Assembly (NCBI GenBank): GCA_050260355.1
Contig: JBLNBZ010000142.1
Span: forward strand, 1-63,893
Direction: 5' to 3'
From: CADEFX01 sp050260355
Lineage (GTDB): Bacteria; Pseudomonadota; Alphaproteobacteria; Rhizobiales; Hyphomicrobiaceae
DNA length: 63,893 bases
Every line of letters starts with the position of its first letter. The first letter of the stretch is position 1. Position numbers and translations under genes: made by a program. The notes below the pieces were generated by a model. The model was not told the DNA's origin and searched no databases. It was given only the letters and a program-made list of their open reading frames with translations. This document shows positions 27,501 through 36,568 of this stretch, one piece after another.

Positions 27501-28883
27501 ATGGTTGAGAATTGCAAATTTATTAATGGAGGCCAAGCGCCGAAGGCGCTGAACGACGTCTCAAAGCCCATCTATGTAAATGGCGATCTTCGGACGCATT
27601 CCAGCGCTGTAACCGGAACAGTAGGACCAGTTCCCAGTTCTGAGGCGAAGCCAAAGAAGTCTAAGTCGGCTCGAAAGCTATCTAAGTCGCCTCAAAATCA
27701 GAAGGTGACACAGGCTCCTAGTCCGTGGCCGGAACAAGTCAACGGTGCGGAACTACTTCATGACATAGTGGAAGCGATTAAGCGCCACGTCGCTCTACCC
27801 GCGTATGCAGCCGAGATGCTTGCTCTATGGGGAGTGGGCACGCACGCAATGCAGACGCATGCGACCGTGTTTCCTCGGCTCCTAATCACCTCGATTGATG
27901 CGGAGTGCGGTAAGTCGCTAATACTCGAGGTACTTGCCAACTTCACCTGTCGGCCTTGTCTGGTCGACGACGCTTCCTCGGCGGCCATATACCGCCTAGC
28001 CGACGCAGAGCACCCTACGTTCTTGCTCGATGAGGCGGACACCTGGCTGACTGAGCAGTTTCGAGGCATCTTGAATTCGGGGCACAAAAGTACCGGCGGA
28101 GTTCTCCGTTGCGAGGGCGACGATTTCGTTCCCACCTGGTTCGGCACCTACGCCGCCATGGCCATCGCGCGCATTGGCCACTTCGGCAGCATGTATGGCC
28201 CTCTACTGACACGATCAATCATCTTGCGAATAAGCCGCAGTAGTCCAGACGAACATAAACGCCTCAAACCCTTCACCGAAGGGGACAAGGCGCAGTTCCA
28301 CATATACGCACGCAAAATCCAGCGCTGGCTACCGGAAGGCCTAAAGCAAGTCGACGCCTACCCACCGATGCCCGACTTTCTAGTCCGACGTACTAAAGAC
28401 AACTGGCGCTTTCTATTCAGGATTGCTTACGCCGCTGGTGGGGATTGGCCTCGGATTGTGGCTAAGGTGGCTGCGATCTACGGGAAGCGCAACGTCGACG
28501 GATCGGTCAATACAGATAAGCGTGGCATCATGTCTGCCGTAAAGGCGGTCTTAGACTCTATGCCCAGAGTAGACCGCATCCGCACTACCGAACTCTGCAA
28601 ACAGCTGGGAGATTTGGAAGGCTTCCCAGAAGCCCACAGGTTCCGCAATCTGAATGAGCGCCAAGCTGGACGCATTCTCTATGACTGTTTCAAGGACTTC
28701 GCCGAGATTGGCCGCCCGCAGAAGATCCGGTTTGGCGATAGCTCTTTTCAGGGCTACTACACCGCCAAGTTTCGAGACGTCTTCGCCCGCTACGACATCA
28801 AGACGATTGAGGAAATAGAGGAAGCCGACGAGCAAGAGCGAGCAAAGCTTTTGAGTAACGGCGAAGATGTATGTTCCGTTTGA
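27501..28883 (+). CDS. DUF3631-domain protein (helicase/primase-associated)
   Basis: This 460-residue protein has a DUF3631-type region from about residue 200 (AEHPTFLLDEADTWL, NSGHKSTGGVLRCEGD, YAAMAIARIG, LTRSIILRISR), preceded by an ATPase-like segment (ITSIDAECGKSLILEVLANF, a variant P-loop) and DE-A-D. Such proteins usually sit at the C-terminus of plasmid, phage or satellite primase-helicases. Here no primase domain is fused. The stop codon lies inside a run of 12-bp iterons, so it looks like a replication initiator beside its origin. An ATG at 27501 or a GTG one codon upstream may be used. Confidence 0.72.
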   Translation: MVENCKFINGGQAPKALNDVSKPIYVNGDLRTHSSAVTGTVGPVPSSEAKPKKSKSARKLSKSPQNQKVTQAPSPWPEQVNGAELLHDIVEAIKRHVALPAYAAEMLALWGVGTHAMQTHATVFPRLLITSIDAECGKSLILEVLANFTCRPCLVDDASSAAIYRLADAEHPTFLLDEADTWLTEQFRGILNSGHKSTGGVLRCEGDDFVPTWFGTYAAMAIARIGHFGSMYGPLLTRSIILRISRSSPDEHKRLKPFTEGDKAQFHIYARKIQRWLPEGLKQVDAYPPMPDFLVRRTKDNWRFLFRIAYAAGGDWPRIVAKVAAIYGKRNVDGSVNTDKRGIMSAVKAVLDSMPRVDRIRTTELCKQLGDLEGFPEAHRFRNLNERQAGRILYDCFKDFAEIGRPQKIRFGDSSFQGYYTAKFRDVFARYDIKTIEEIEEADEQERAKLLSNGEDVCSV

Positions 28884-28979
28884 TGTTCCGTTTGATGTTC
28901 CGTTTGATGTTCCGTTTTGAAGGCGGTGCAAGGTATTGATGTGAAACGATTGTTCCATTGTTCCGTTTGTTCCGTTTGG
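28871..28979. repeat. 12-bp iterons, candidate replication origin of the element
   Basis: ATGTTCCGTTTG is repeated head-to-tail at 28871, 28883 and 28895, with a fourth copy ATGTTCCGTTTT at 28907. Degenerate copies (TGTTCCATTG, TGTTCCGTTTG, TTCCGTTTGG) continue to about 28979. The first copies overlap the end of the DUF3631 gene. This layout is typical of initiator-binding iterons. Confidence 0.7.
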
Positions 28980-29052
28980 GTGGCGGCGTCATCCGCCCCC
29001 TCAGCATCCTACTACGACCGCGCTGCCCATCTGAAATGGGCGAACGGTCCCC

Positions 29053-29075
29053 GTATCATCACTTCGTGATGATAC
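29053..29075. repeat. Perfect 10-bp inverted repeat
   Basis: GTATCATCAC (29053-29062) and GTGATGATAC (29066-29075) form a perfect stem with a TTC loop, about 75 bp after the iterons. It could be part of an origin or a transcript end. Confidence 0.6.
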
Positions 29076-29151
29076 ATAAGACTATCTCTTACTAGAGAGA
29101 TATTCTTGTGGGGGGCGGCATCGGTGGCCGGGCGCAGCCGGGCTCCCCAGG

Positions 29152-29295
29152 CACCGATACAGCGGCGTGGTCCATACAAACCCTATTGAGGGCTGTTGGA
29201 GCCGCCTGAAGAACAGCATCATGCGCAAGCAGCCGCAGGAAATGTTCAACCGGATGATTTTGGCGGTTTCACTGCCTCGCCTAGGAGAGCCTTGA
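29152..29295 (+). pseudogene. Transposase 3' fragment (IS1595/ISXO2-like relic)
   Basis: An open segment of 47 codons reads HRYSGVVHTNPIEGCWSRLK and continues NSIMRKQ to a stop. The H-T-N-x-x-E-G-x-W pattern is the glutamate region of the DDE catalytic core in ISXO2-like transposases. The rest of the transposase is missing, so this is a decayed insertion. No clear terminal repeats were found. Confidence 0.6.
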
Positions 29296-29329
29296 AACGC
29301 TCTCTGTAACTTCCCTCCTGCGCGTCATC

Positions 29330-30310
29330 CTAGGAGGAGGGTGCGGTTCCGGCGCTAGGTTTCTGAGTGACTGGCACGGCCTGCGTCTGAGCGGCGGAAA
29401 GATTTCGGCTCGCCTTGATGGCTTCGCGCTCTTTCTTCACGTCATCTCTCTCCAGAACCTCGATGATCTTGATGGCTGGAACGACCACGCCCATACCAAG
29501 CGGCACTACAAGAGCGTTTGACTCTGCGGCGCGCACCTCGTCTGGACGCGCCTCCCATGCTCCCTGCCAAAGGCCTAGCAGGCGCATCCGACCATCGCAC
29601 GCAAGGATAGTGGGGACCTTGGCGTGAGGCATGTCCTTGCGCACAAGGACGCGAGCGAAATCGAATTCGTGCTCGGCCCTCACAAAGACGGGCGACCCGC
29701 TTAGACCACCGATGCTTTGCGCTTCTACTAGGTACGCTTCAACTTGAATTCTGCGCCTCTGGCTGGCGACGGGGTTTTTGTCGGTCCAGTCAATTACAGG
29801 AACCCTTTCATCTCCGGGAATGAGTGCGATAGTCCCGCAGTGACATATGGGAAGGTTGCGATTTTTGCCTGATAACAACCTGAACAATCCGATGGTGTAG
29901 GTGAAATTGCCCACCCCTATGTTTGCCTCCTTCATCACGTGTGGAGTCACCAGCATTTTTTCTCCGTCCATGTACACCGCCTCGTACTTGGAGCATTTGC
30001 TGATGTGAAGGTTGGCGATGGATACGTCGACTAACGGATCGCTGTGGTCAAACCACTTGACGTTGTCGGCGTGAAGATTTTCGGCAGTCCCGTCTTTTCT
30101 GTTGACCCTCAAAAGAAATGGATCAGCGCCTAGTTGATTCGAAAGGTGCCGTGCAGTGACCAAGTAGGCCGTGTGGTCATAGCTGAGCAGGAAGCCTGTT
30201 CCAACGCAGTTGATGCCTCCCGGCTTGTCAGGGTCTTCGTACCCAAAGAAGACCACGCACTTTATGAGATCGTCTACGATCCGCATGTAGAACCCCGGTG
30301 AGTTAGGCAT
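29330..30310 (-). CDS. Trypsin-like serine protease (S1-fold)
   Basis: A 326-residue protein with a chymotrypsin-fold protease domain. The triad candidates are His in VTARHLS near residue 55, Asp in DPLVDVSIANL near 92 and Ser in GGLSGSPVF near 205. No signal peptide or transmembrane helix is evident, so it is probably cytoplasmic. The C-terminal 50 residues are hydrophilic. It lies alone on the minus strand between a transposase relic and small plus-strand genes, a cargo-like position. Stand-alone trypsin-like peptidases of mobile elements can serve in defence, but this is inference. Confidence 0.8.
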   Translation of the reverse strand: MPNSPGFYMRIVDDLIKCVVFFGYEDPDKPGGINCVGTGFLLSYDHTAYLVTARHLSNQLGADPFLLRVNRKDGTAENLHADNVKWFDHSDPLVDVSIANLHISKCSKYEAVYMDGEKMLVTPHVMKEANIGVGNFTYTIGLFRLLSGKNRNLPICHCGTIALIPGDERVPVIDWTDKNPVASQRRRIQVEAYLVEAQSIGGLSGSPVFVRAEHEFDFARVLVRKDMPHAKVPTILACDGRMRLLGLWQGAWEARPDEVRAAESNALVVPLGMGVVVPAIKIIEVLERDDVKKEREAIKASRNLSAAQTQAVPVTQKPSAGTAPSS

Positions 30311-30469
30311 GGCCTATTTACCTGCGAACCTAGAGTCCACCGTGGGATGGTAGTTACCCACAAGCTGTAGGGGATCAACGGATGAGACGGATACGCATCC
30401 GCCACAACGTGTTGTCTCAGGCGCGAGCCACCGTTACGCTGTAGGCGGATTGGCAGAAGGTGGGCGGCG

Positions 30470-30697
30470 ATGACGCAAATACCGGTCCGAAAGCAACGCT
30501 GCGCAAACTGCTGTTATGGATCGAGCGGTTTACTTCAGAGTAGCTTTCCTTGTCGACGCTTCCCGCCGACCGTCTATGGCCATGGCTGGTGGAGCAAATT
30601 TCCAACCGTCGGCCGCAACGACTGGTGCGGCGAGTGGAGTGATACGCCGCGCAGCAGCCCGACTGCCGGCGAGAAAGAAAACGTGGCGGCCGAATAG
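30470..30697 (+). CDS. Small cysteine-rich (zinc-ribbon-like) phage-type protein
   Basis: A 75-residue protein with CANC near the N-terminus, CRRFPP in the middle and FPTVGRNDWCGEW in the C-terminal half. This C-x2-C...C-R-R-x-P-P...D-W-C-G-E pattern is shared by small proteins common in phages and mobile elements, presumed to hold a zinc or iron ion. GGTGGGCGGCG lies before the ATG. Function unknown. Confidence 0.65.
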   Translation: MTQIPVRKQRCANCCYGSSGLLQSSFPCRRFPPTVYGHGWWSKFPTVGRNDWCGEWSDTPRSSPTAGEKENVAAE

Positions 30698-30882
30698 GCG
30701 CGATAGAGGCCGGCACTAAGGCGCAAGCGGTGCCGGCCGTCCGGCCCGGAATGCCCATTCAGGCTCAAATTTGGAGCTCTGGCGATGGCTCCCGTCCCGG
30801 TGGCTGGGCGGGGGGCACCATTAACGATGTAAATCAAAATCCCCTGTACAGGTCCGCGCTGTGTTGCAGTGTGCTGAGCATT

Positions 30883-31419
30883 ATGCAAGTGCCCGCCGTG
30901 GTATGTATCGAATTAGTTGTGCTGCACAGGGCAGTCTCGACACTGCTGTTGCTTTTAGCTGCTGTGGCGTCGGCATCCCCTGTGAAGGCCGAAACCGTCG
31001 TGTTTTGGTGCGATACACCTAGGGGAATGCGAGCAAACTATGGCGATCCTCTCATGTTGGGGACCCCTCGCGGGGCCGAGTCGCAAACTATTACTTGGCA
31101 GAAAGACGGTTTCACCGGAATAAATCTCAGCATGATTTGGAGAAGCGAGCAGCCGCAGGTGTTGATGGTGGCGTGGGGCGACACGGATGCAGGCGGTGTA
31201 CTTAGAAACAACCCTGCCTGGAAGGAGAGCCAGCAGTTCAAGGCTTGGAAGGTTCTTTTTAGAGATGTCGACCGTATCCAGGCGGTGCCATATTGTTCAT
31301 CTTGCCCGATTGAGGTCCTCACCCTCTTTCCCAAACTAGGCTTCGTCACACTGACGGGCACAAAGTACTACGGCGCGCTAACTGCATATGCGGCCCAATG
31401 CAGGCGACTACCACAATAG
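30883..31419 (+). CDS. Predicted exported protein of unknown function
   Basis: From the ATG at 30883 the 178-residue product begins with a hydrophobic signal region (VSTLLLLLAAVASASPVKA), with likely cleavage before ETVVFWC. The mature part is about 140 residues with five cysteines (FWCDTP, YCSSCP, QCRR) and no domain I recognise. A longer reading from 30730 is possible but has no better start. It is a cargo-type gene in the element. Confidence 0.6.
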   Translation: MQVPAVVCIELVVLHRAVSTLLLLLAAVASASPVKAETVVFWCDTPRGMRANYGDPLMLGTPRGAESQTITWQKDGFTGINLSMIWRSEQPQVLMVAWGDTDAGGVLRNNPAWKESQQFKAWKVLFRDVDRIQAVPYCSSCPIEVLTLFPKLGFVTLTGTKYYGALTAYAAQCRRLPQ

Positions 31420-31932
31420 TTGCCTGCCTGATCGGACAAAGTTCTGTTAGCGCCCGCCACAGGCGGGCCGATAGGCAAACTTAATGAAGGCACATCATGG
31501 CATCGTACGAGTAGGCCTTCAGTTCCAGGCCTGTTCACATGGGGATGCTTCGATGCTGGCCTCTCCAACTCGCAAGATGCCAAGATGCCAAGACGCTGCC
31601 TCGGCTTTCTGCCCTAGTCGCTGCCTATCGCCCTCGCCTAGACGTATTCTTTCATAGGGGCAGCCACCAAATCTCAAAGCCCTGACCGGTTCACCCCCCC
31701 CCCGAATACCGACTTTGCACCTCCAGGCAGCCCACCTCCGCCTACGCCATTAACCCAATTAGGTGCAACAACATGGCAACCGCCTTGCGCATCCCCAATA
31801 ATATCATTGCGGATCAATGTGTTATCCGTGCGCCCTGAAACCACACGGATCGATAATCCTGTTGGTAGCCCCCAGCTAGCGCGAACGCGGCCCACTCGGA
31901 GCCGCGTTCCACTTCACTGCTGCGGAGCACCT
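31420..31932. other. Gene-free stretch inside the element
   Basis: I see no supported gene in these 513 bp. There is a short AAGATGCC duplication near 31570 and a run of nine to ten C at about 31691-31700. A weak minus-strand open frame (31674-31895) lacks a start signal and domain. Confidence 0.4.
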
Positions 31933-32394
31933 TCAAGCTGCGATCTTGCTCTTGGCCTTGCCCTCCTGCCTACGAGCCTCGGCCTTAGCTTGGGCGACCG
32001 CGACCATTTCGCGGGCCGTCGCCTCGTCGCAGCCTACGGCCTTCATCATGCTGCGAACCGCCGCGCTGATAGGGTCGCCCGACTTCGCGGGCGCTTCGAC
32101 TATGTCCTTCAGAACGTCGATAGTCGACAGACTATCGGGATTGAGCATCTTTGCTGGTTCGAGCGCCCTCAGCATGGCCTGGGCCTTGACCTTGACTGAA
32201 TAGAGCGCCAACTCAAGCAGTTGTTCCTCGCTCAAGCCTGAAAAGTCGAAAACGATCGACTTCTCATAGCGGGGCTCATCCTGACTGCGCCGGATCGAGA
32301 AGGTCGCCCTAACCTTCCTCCCGCCGAGAAATTCATTCTTTGGCGAAAACTGCTCATGGGCCGGGATTTGTCGCAGTGTATGCATCTTAGCCAT
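31933..32394 (-). CDS. Hypothetical protein, 153 residues
   Basis: The ATG at 32394 is preceded by AAAGGAT and gives MAKMHTLRQIPAHEQFSP. The product has a beta-rich N-terminal half (RKVRATFSIRRSQDEPRYEK) and a helical C-terminal half ending in a Lys/Ala-rich tail (EARRQEGKAKSKIAA). No family is recognised. Codon use and position suggest an element gene oriented opposite to the phage-like module. Confidence 0.6.
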   Translation of the reverse strand: MAKMHTLRQIPAHEQFSPKNEFLGGRKVRATFSIRRSQDEPRYEKSIVFDFSGLSEEQLLELALYSVKVKAQAMLRALEPAKMLNPDSLSTIDVLKDIVEAPAKSGDPISAAVRSMMKAVGCDEATAREMVAVAQAKAEARRQEGKAKSKIAA

Positions 32395-32943
32395 CGTTCT
32401 ATCCTTTCCATTTTCGCATTTCAATATCAGCCAACTGCTGATTGCATTATTAAGGCAGAACCTCGGGCCGATAGCCAATAAAAGACGCTGTATATTACAG
32501 AATAGTCTCGCATCGCACTATATATTATCTCCAAGCCATATTTGTAAGGCAAAGTACAAATCTATAAGGAAAAGCCCTAGCCCCCGGGGTGGGTGCCCAC
32601 TCGCCGCCTCTTCTAGGCCATGGACCGAGCAGAGCGTGCAAATATCCCCAAGCAAATGCTCCAATTAGCGCATTTAACCCCTCTTGGCTGGTAAACCGTT
32701 TGCCAATATCTACGGCCCGCCCAAATAGATTTGTCATCATTCGCCCAATGACCTTGCCGCGCGTTTGGTGCTGGGTGATGATTCACCCCGCCGGCTGCAG
32801 CCCGTACCTCGCAGGAGAACCCGGCGGAAGTGTGAAGACACAGACAGCACACACGATGAATGGCCCCTGGGTGTACTAGAATAGAAACTGAGTGTACCTG
32901 GGGGTCCATCTTGATAGGCAACAACCTGCAAGTGACGCGCACG
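32395..32943. other. Regulatory/unassigned stretch
   Basis: Apart from one weak minus-strand ORF (32525-32740), this region holds an AT-rich segment around 32440-32540 and short GGTGTAC/GTGTACC repeats near 32865-32900. It likely contains promoters for the divergent genes at 32394 and 32944. Confidence 0.4.
32525..32740 (-). CDS. Possible small protein, 71 residues
   Basis: The frame begins MMTNLFGRAVDIGKRFTSQ and has a hydrophobic middle (LNALIGAFAWGYLHALL) that could form one membrane helix. An AAGG sequence lies about 12 nt upstream. No family recognised; it may be spurious. Confidence 0.3.
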   Translation of the reverse strand: MMTNLFGRAVDIGKRFTSQEGLNALIGAFAWGYLHALLGPWPRRGGEWAPTPGARAFPYRFVLCLTNMAWR

Positions 32944-33282
32944 ATGGATGCATCCCCAGGCATTGCCCTCTACACGTACAGCGCCAAAGACAATCTGATT
33001 GTCGGGGGCCGGAGCATCCTTAGATACGTAAAAAGGATCAACAACCAGATGCTGCAGGAGTGGATCGAGGAGTATGGCTTTCCCGTTACGCGGCTTCCCA
33101 ACGACACCTTAGTCACGACCATGCGAGCTATCGACGATTGGATCTTTCTGGTCGCCGAGGCCTCCGCTGGTAAGCACGAAGCGCGACGAGGCGCATATGC
33201 TAAGAAGCGCATCGAGCGTCGCAGAAGGAAGCAACGAGCCGCGTTTGCTTATAATGCCTCCCGCCGCTCACGCTTGTACTAG
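32944..33282 (+). CDS. Small helix-turn-helix protein
   Basis: A 112-residue protein with a phage-type DNA-binding pattern similar to terminase-small-subunit or MerR-like helix-turn-helix proteins: DNLIVGGRSILRYVKRIN, then WIEEYGFPVTRLPNDTL and MRAIDDWIF. The C-terminus is strongly basic (KKRIERRRRKQRA). An in-frame TTG at 32911 could extend it by 11 residues. It may regulate the downstream module; packaging is another possibility. Confidence 0.58.
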   Translation: MDASPGIALYTYSAKDNLIVGGRSILRYVKRINNQMLQEWIEEYGFPVTRLPNDTLVTTMRAIDDWIFLVAEASAGKHEARRGAYAKKRIERRRRKQRAAFAYNASRRSRLY

Positions 33283-33313
33283 TGTGTGAGCACAGGACAC
33301 ACAACGAATGGCG

Positions 33314-33568
33314 CTATGCTACAGGTCGCTTATGAGGCAAAGCCATCTTGCGTTCGCATCTAGCCAGGATCAACGTGGCCGACTTCGGCCAGCGTTTGAG
33401 GCGCTTCAATAGCTGAAACGCCGCTGCGTACATTTCAGTGCCTGATCCGTACTCAGGCACCTCAATCGTCACGTGCTTTCCAGTAGGATCAACCGATAGA
33501 TAAGCTCGCTGCATTGTTCCGTCAAAATCCCGCAGGTAATGCACCGACTTTTTTTGATCGTCATTCAT
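33314..33568 (-). CDS. Hypothetical protein, 84 residues
   Basis: Reads MNDDQKKSVHYLRDFDGTM at the start, with several beta-strand-like segments (KHVTIEVPEYG) and a basic C-terminus. No family recognised. It lies between two plus-strand regulators. Confidence 0.45.
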   Translation of the reverse strand: MNDDQKKSVHYLRDFDGTMQRAYLSVDPTGKHVTIEVPEYGSGTEMYAAAFQLLKRLKRWPKSATLILARCERKMALPHKRPVA

Positions 33569-33695
33569 GCCTATAAATCTCCATGGAATTTATACGGTCC
33601 ATCGGGGATGACGGCCTTGCCATCGCCCGGGTTTGGAACCCATTATGGGGAACCGCGATGTAATGTCCACCGTTTGGTGAACCATGGAGGCGCCA

Positions 33696-33887
33696 ATGGC
33701 GAAGAACCCGCAATTTGATTATTTCACTATTTCTCTTCCAAAAACGTTGAATCAGGAATTGCGAGGATTGATTGATCGTCGGGATATGAAAGTGCAAAGG
33801 GCGGTGCAAAGGGCGATTGAGAAATGGGTCTCCGAAATGAAGGCTGCTGAACAGTTGCCTTATCAGGATGATAACAAGGCCGCCTGA
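33696..33887 (+). CDS. Small ribbon-helix-helix-like protein
   Basis: The ATG at 33696 has GGAGG 5 nt upstream, better than the in-frame ATG at 33684. The 63-residue product has the pattern FDYFTISLPKTLNQELRGLIDRR, a beta-strand followed by helices as in Arc/CopG-type DNA-binding proteins. Its stop overlaps the next start (TGATG), so it heads the phage-like operon and may regulate it. Confidence 0.6.
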   Translation: MAKNPQFDYFTISLPKTLNQELRGLIDRRDMKVQRAVQRAIEKWVSEMKAAEQLPYQDDNKAA

Positions 33888-35992
33888 TGCCTACTCTCAG
33901 TGATTTTCTGAGCGAGGACGATCCCGAGAGGTTCTTGGGTCGCGACGCTCCTGGTGGCGTCGGCCGAGTGCCGCCTCCGGGAGGTCCCGGGTCCGAGGAG
34001 GCACCCTCGCTCGTCGATCGTTTGTATCAGCTTCGCCAAGAGCAGGCCCGCGCTCTAGCTGAGCACGTCCAATACAGAGAGCGGCTGAATCAGGCTCAGG
34101 ACCAGGTCAATGCTAGGGCGCTCGATTTGCAGCTTGCTGATCGAGCCCTCAAGATGTTCGACAGCAATCTGCCGAAGTCGGGCCGACAGTTCACCTTCAG
34201 AAATATCGTTCGAGGGCTTGGGGGCGACCCTCGTGGCGATAACGCCAAGGAGCTTTGGAGCCTGATAGGCGGCCTCGATCCCGACAGCTTGTCGGCGGTC
34301 CGCACCAGCTTCGCTCAGCAAATTTCCCAAATTGGTCCAGGGAAGGTCACTGAAGCTCTGCGTGGTGTGCTCAGGGGGCAAATCGATCCGCTCGACCTGT
34401 TTCAAGCGGCGACGGCAACTGCTCCACCCCAGGACCGAGCGGCCCTCTATGCTGAATATGGCCCGCCGATGGGCTTGGGCGGTGAATCGCAGTCTCCGCA
34501 TGTGCCATCAGCAGCGGAATTGACAACGGAGATGGCGCAGCAGGCGAGCGAAGCCAAAACGCCTCTTGATCAACGGCAGGTTCATCCCGCTATCGCCAGG
34601 ATGTATGGCCTAGACCCTAATCGGCCTTGGACTAACGCAGATGTCGTTCGCCTCGGCTATGACGGCCCGATGAGTGCGACGGGACAGGAGAAATGGATAA
34701 AGGAGCACTCTTCCGTCGTCGATGACAGCACTAAGATCATCGAGAGCTTCATCGTGATGGAATACGCGATGAGGGGACGGCCGGAAACTCTCAGACTTCA
34801 GACTCCATCTCTTCCTCCTCATATCGGCAGATTGGACCTCCCAACAGGCTCTGAGATTCTGACGGGCCTCCTGAACACCATGGAGCAGTTTGGGATGATT
34901 GATTCCAATGCTGCGCAGGCAGAGTCGGAAAAGCGAAGGGCCGCCGGACACGTTACAAGTCGACTGCAAGCGTTCAGTGATGCGCTGCCACCCGACATCG
35001 CGAATGAGATTTCTAACCGCGAGAAGTTCATGGGTAAGCGCATTGCTCGCAAACTTACTGATGACATCAAGGGGACGATCCTTGAGCAGCTTCCGCGAAC
35101 TGACGAAGAGACTGCCTCTACGGCGCAACGGATAAAGGAGAACGCCCGCCTGACGGCAATCATCGAGAGTAATGCGGCCGAGCTTGTCTATCGGATGGGT
35201 CGCATGGCCGGGCAGAGCGGGCATGCCTTCTCGGATAAAGATCGCGATGTGTTCACCCAGCAGTTTGCTAACTCCAGCAATCCAGAATCTAGGCTAGCGG
35301 CGATGCAGGTGAGTGCGAACAAAATGTTCAGCACAATGGAGCCAGCGGTACTCAACGCGGTTGCAAGGCAAGTTCTGATCAAGAACAATCCCGAAATCAC
35401 CCAGGCATTCCTTGATAGCCCGGTTGTTCCGGCCAAATTGAAGGAAGCTATTCGGACAGGTCAGGCGCAGCAGCCGGCCACTCCCGCAGTGGCACCTGTG
35501 AACCAGCAAGGGTTCAGTACTGGCGGACGTATGGAGGACCCAGCGCCACGGCAACGCGAAGCGGCAGCGACGCCTGAGCCTGTATCTCCTGCACCTAACG
35601 CAGCGGAACTGGCACGTCAGGCTGCACTAGAGGCTCAACGCCAGCAGCAGACAATGGTGCTAGGTCGCTACAACATGGAGATACGCCGTCTTCAGTTAGC
35701 TGAGCAGACGGCTCGCGAAAATCGTGACTATAGAGCTTGCCAGGAAGCGCGCCAGGCGCGCCTCGATGCAGAGCGGGAGCGAGACAAGCTGGCGGTCGTG
35801 TTTGCTCAGATAGGTCGCAGCGTCGCTAGTAACGCAGCACGAGGAGGCAGTGTTGGAGGTGGCATCTCTATGGGCGAGGGCCAAGACGCCAGCGCGTTCC
35901 GTATTGTTCCTAGGTCGCAGCGACAGGCTCCCACTCCAGTACCGGCAGTGAGTGGCTACGGCTATGTCCGGCAGAGCAGGCCGAGGCGCTGA
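33887..35992 (+). CDS. Large phage-like protein of unknown function, 701 residues
   Basis: The largest gene of the element. The N-terminus is acidic and Pro/Gly-rich, followed by a coiled-coil stretch (about 45-105) and long alpha-helical regions. The C-terminus (about 570-660) has a second Gln/Arg-rich coiled coil and a Gly/Ser-rich tail. No enzymatic motif was seen. Size and the company of an S74-domain protein suggest a virion component such as an internal or tail protein, which is inference. It is translationally coupled to the upstream ribbon-helix-helix-like gene. Confidence 0.65.
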   Translation: MPTLSDFLSEDDPERFLGRDAPGGVGRVPPPGGPGSEEAPSLVDRLYQLRQEQARALAEHVQYRERLNQAQDQVNARALDLQLADRALKMFDSNLPKSGRQFTFRNIVRGLGGDPRGDNAKELWSLIGGLDPDSLSAVRTSFAQQISQIGPGKVTEALRGVLRGQIDPLDLFQAATATAPPQDRAALYAEYGPPMGLGGESQSPHVPSAAELTTEMAQQASEAKTPLDQRQVHPAIARMYGLDPNRPWTNADVVRLGYDGPMSATGQEKWIKEHSSVVDDSTKIIESFIVMEYAMRGRPETLRLQTPSLPPHIGRLDLPTGSEILTGLLNTMEQFGMIDSNAAQAESEKRRAAGHVTSRLQAFSDALPPDIANEISNREKFMGKRIARKLTDDIKGTILEQLPRTDEETASTAQRIKENARLTAIIESNAAELVYRMGRMAGQSGHAFSDKDRDVFTQQFANSSNPESRLAAMQVSANKMFSTMEPAVLNAVARQVLIKNNPEITQAFLDSPVVPAKLKEAIRTGQAQQPATPAVAPVNQQGFSTGGRMEDPAPRQREAAATPEPVSPAPNAAELARQAALEAQRQQQTMVLGRYNMEIRRLQLAEQTARENRDYRACQEARQARLDAERERDKLAVVFAQIGRSVASNAARGGSVGGGISMGEGQDASAFRIVPRSQRQAPTPVPAVSGYGYVRQSRPRR

Positions 35993-36036
35993 CCAAGGCT
36001 TGTTATCGTAGCAGCGCAGTAAAGGAGCTAGTTCAA

Positions 36037-36507
36037 ATGCGTGATCCGAAAACTCGACAAGAGTGGAACGATTGGTTCTTCGACGATCCCGTGGGGTGTG
36101 TGGCCGAGATCAATCGGCGCAGCATCCAGCAGCTAAAGCATGAATATCAGCAGCACCATAATCAGGAGCGGTTCTGGCAGACGTTCTATGAACGCCACGA
36201 CGATCTGAAAGCCGAGCAGGCCGTTCTGCAGCGTGTGTTCCAGGCGAAGGTGAATGACCTCTCTAACGTCCCGGTTGATGAAGCTATAGACCAAATTGCA
36301 GACATAGCCCGCAAAGAGATCGATGCGGAGAACCGCCGTCGTGGTCGCGCGAAGGAGTATTCTGTTTATCGAGGCGGTCCCGGCATTAGCGGCAACGTGC
36401 CGGTGCCACCTGAGGGTACAGGTAGCTTGTCCGCAGCCATCAAGGCCAAAAAGGAGCGTCGGCGCGTGGCACAGGGCAACTTCAGGCCTATGCGCTTTGC
36501 TGAATGA
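36037..36507 (+). CDS. Phage-like hypothetical protein, 156 residues
   Basis: AAAGGAG precedes the ATG. The protein is mostly charged and helical (DDPVGCVAEINRRSIQQLKH, then LKAEQAVLQRVFQAKV), with a Gly/Pro-rich linker and a basic C-terminal motif SLSAAIKAKKERRR. A similar motif, SLSEAINRRRREHQQ, ends the next small protein. Function unknown. Confidence 0.6.
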   Translation: MRDPKTRQEWNDWFFDDPVGCVAEINRRSIQQLKHEYQQHHNQERFWQTFYERHDDLKAEQAVLQRVFQAKVNDLSNVPVDEAIDQIADIARKEIDAENRRRGRAKEYSVYRGGPGISGNVPVPPEGTGSLSAAIKAKKERRRVAQGNFRPMRFAE

Positions 36508-36568
36508 TATTTGCGGCTGGGCTCTGTGGGCTTTCCGAACTCGATCCAGGCGAGGTTGACCGATTCAG

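Larger units (their letters stand above)
28884..29329. other. Non-coding region with iterons, hairpin and transposase relic
   Basis: No intact gene is seen. The stretch holds degenerate iterons up to about 28979, a perfect 10-bp hairpin at 29053-29075, and the transposase relic at 29152-29295. Confidence 0.5.

Noticed and set aside
31691..31700. Run of C bases that could be a phase-variable tract
   Set aside because: It lies in a stretch with no supported gene or promoter, so slippage would have no evident effect.
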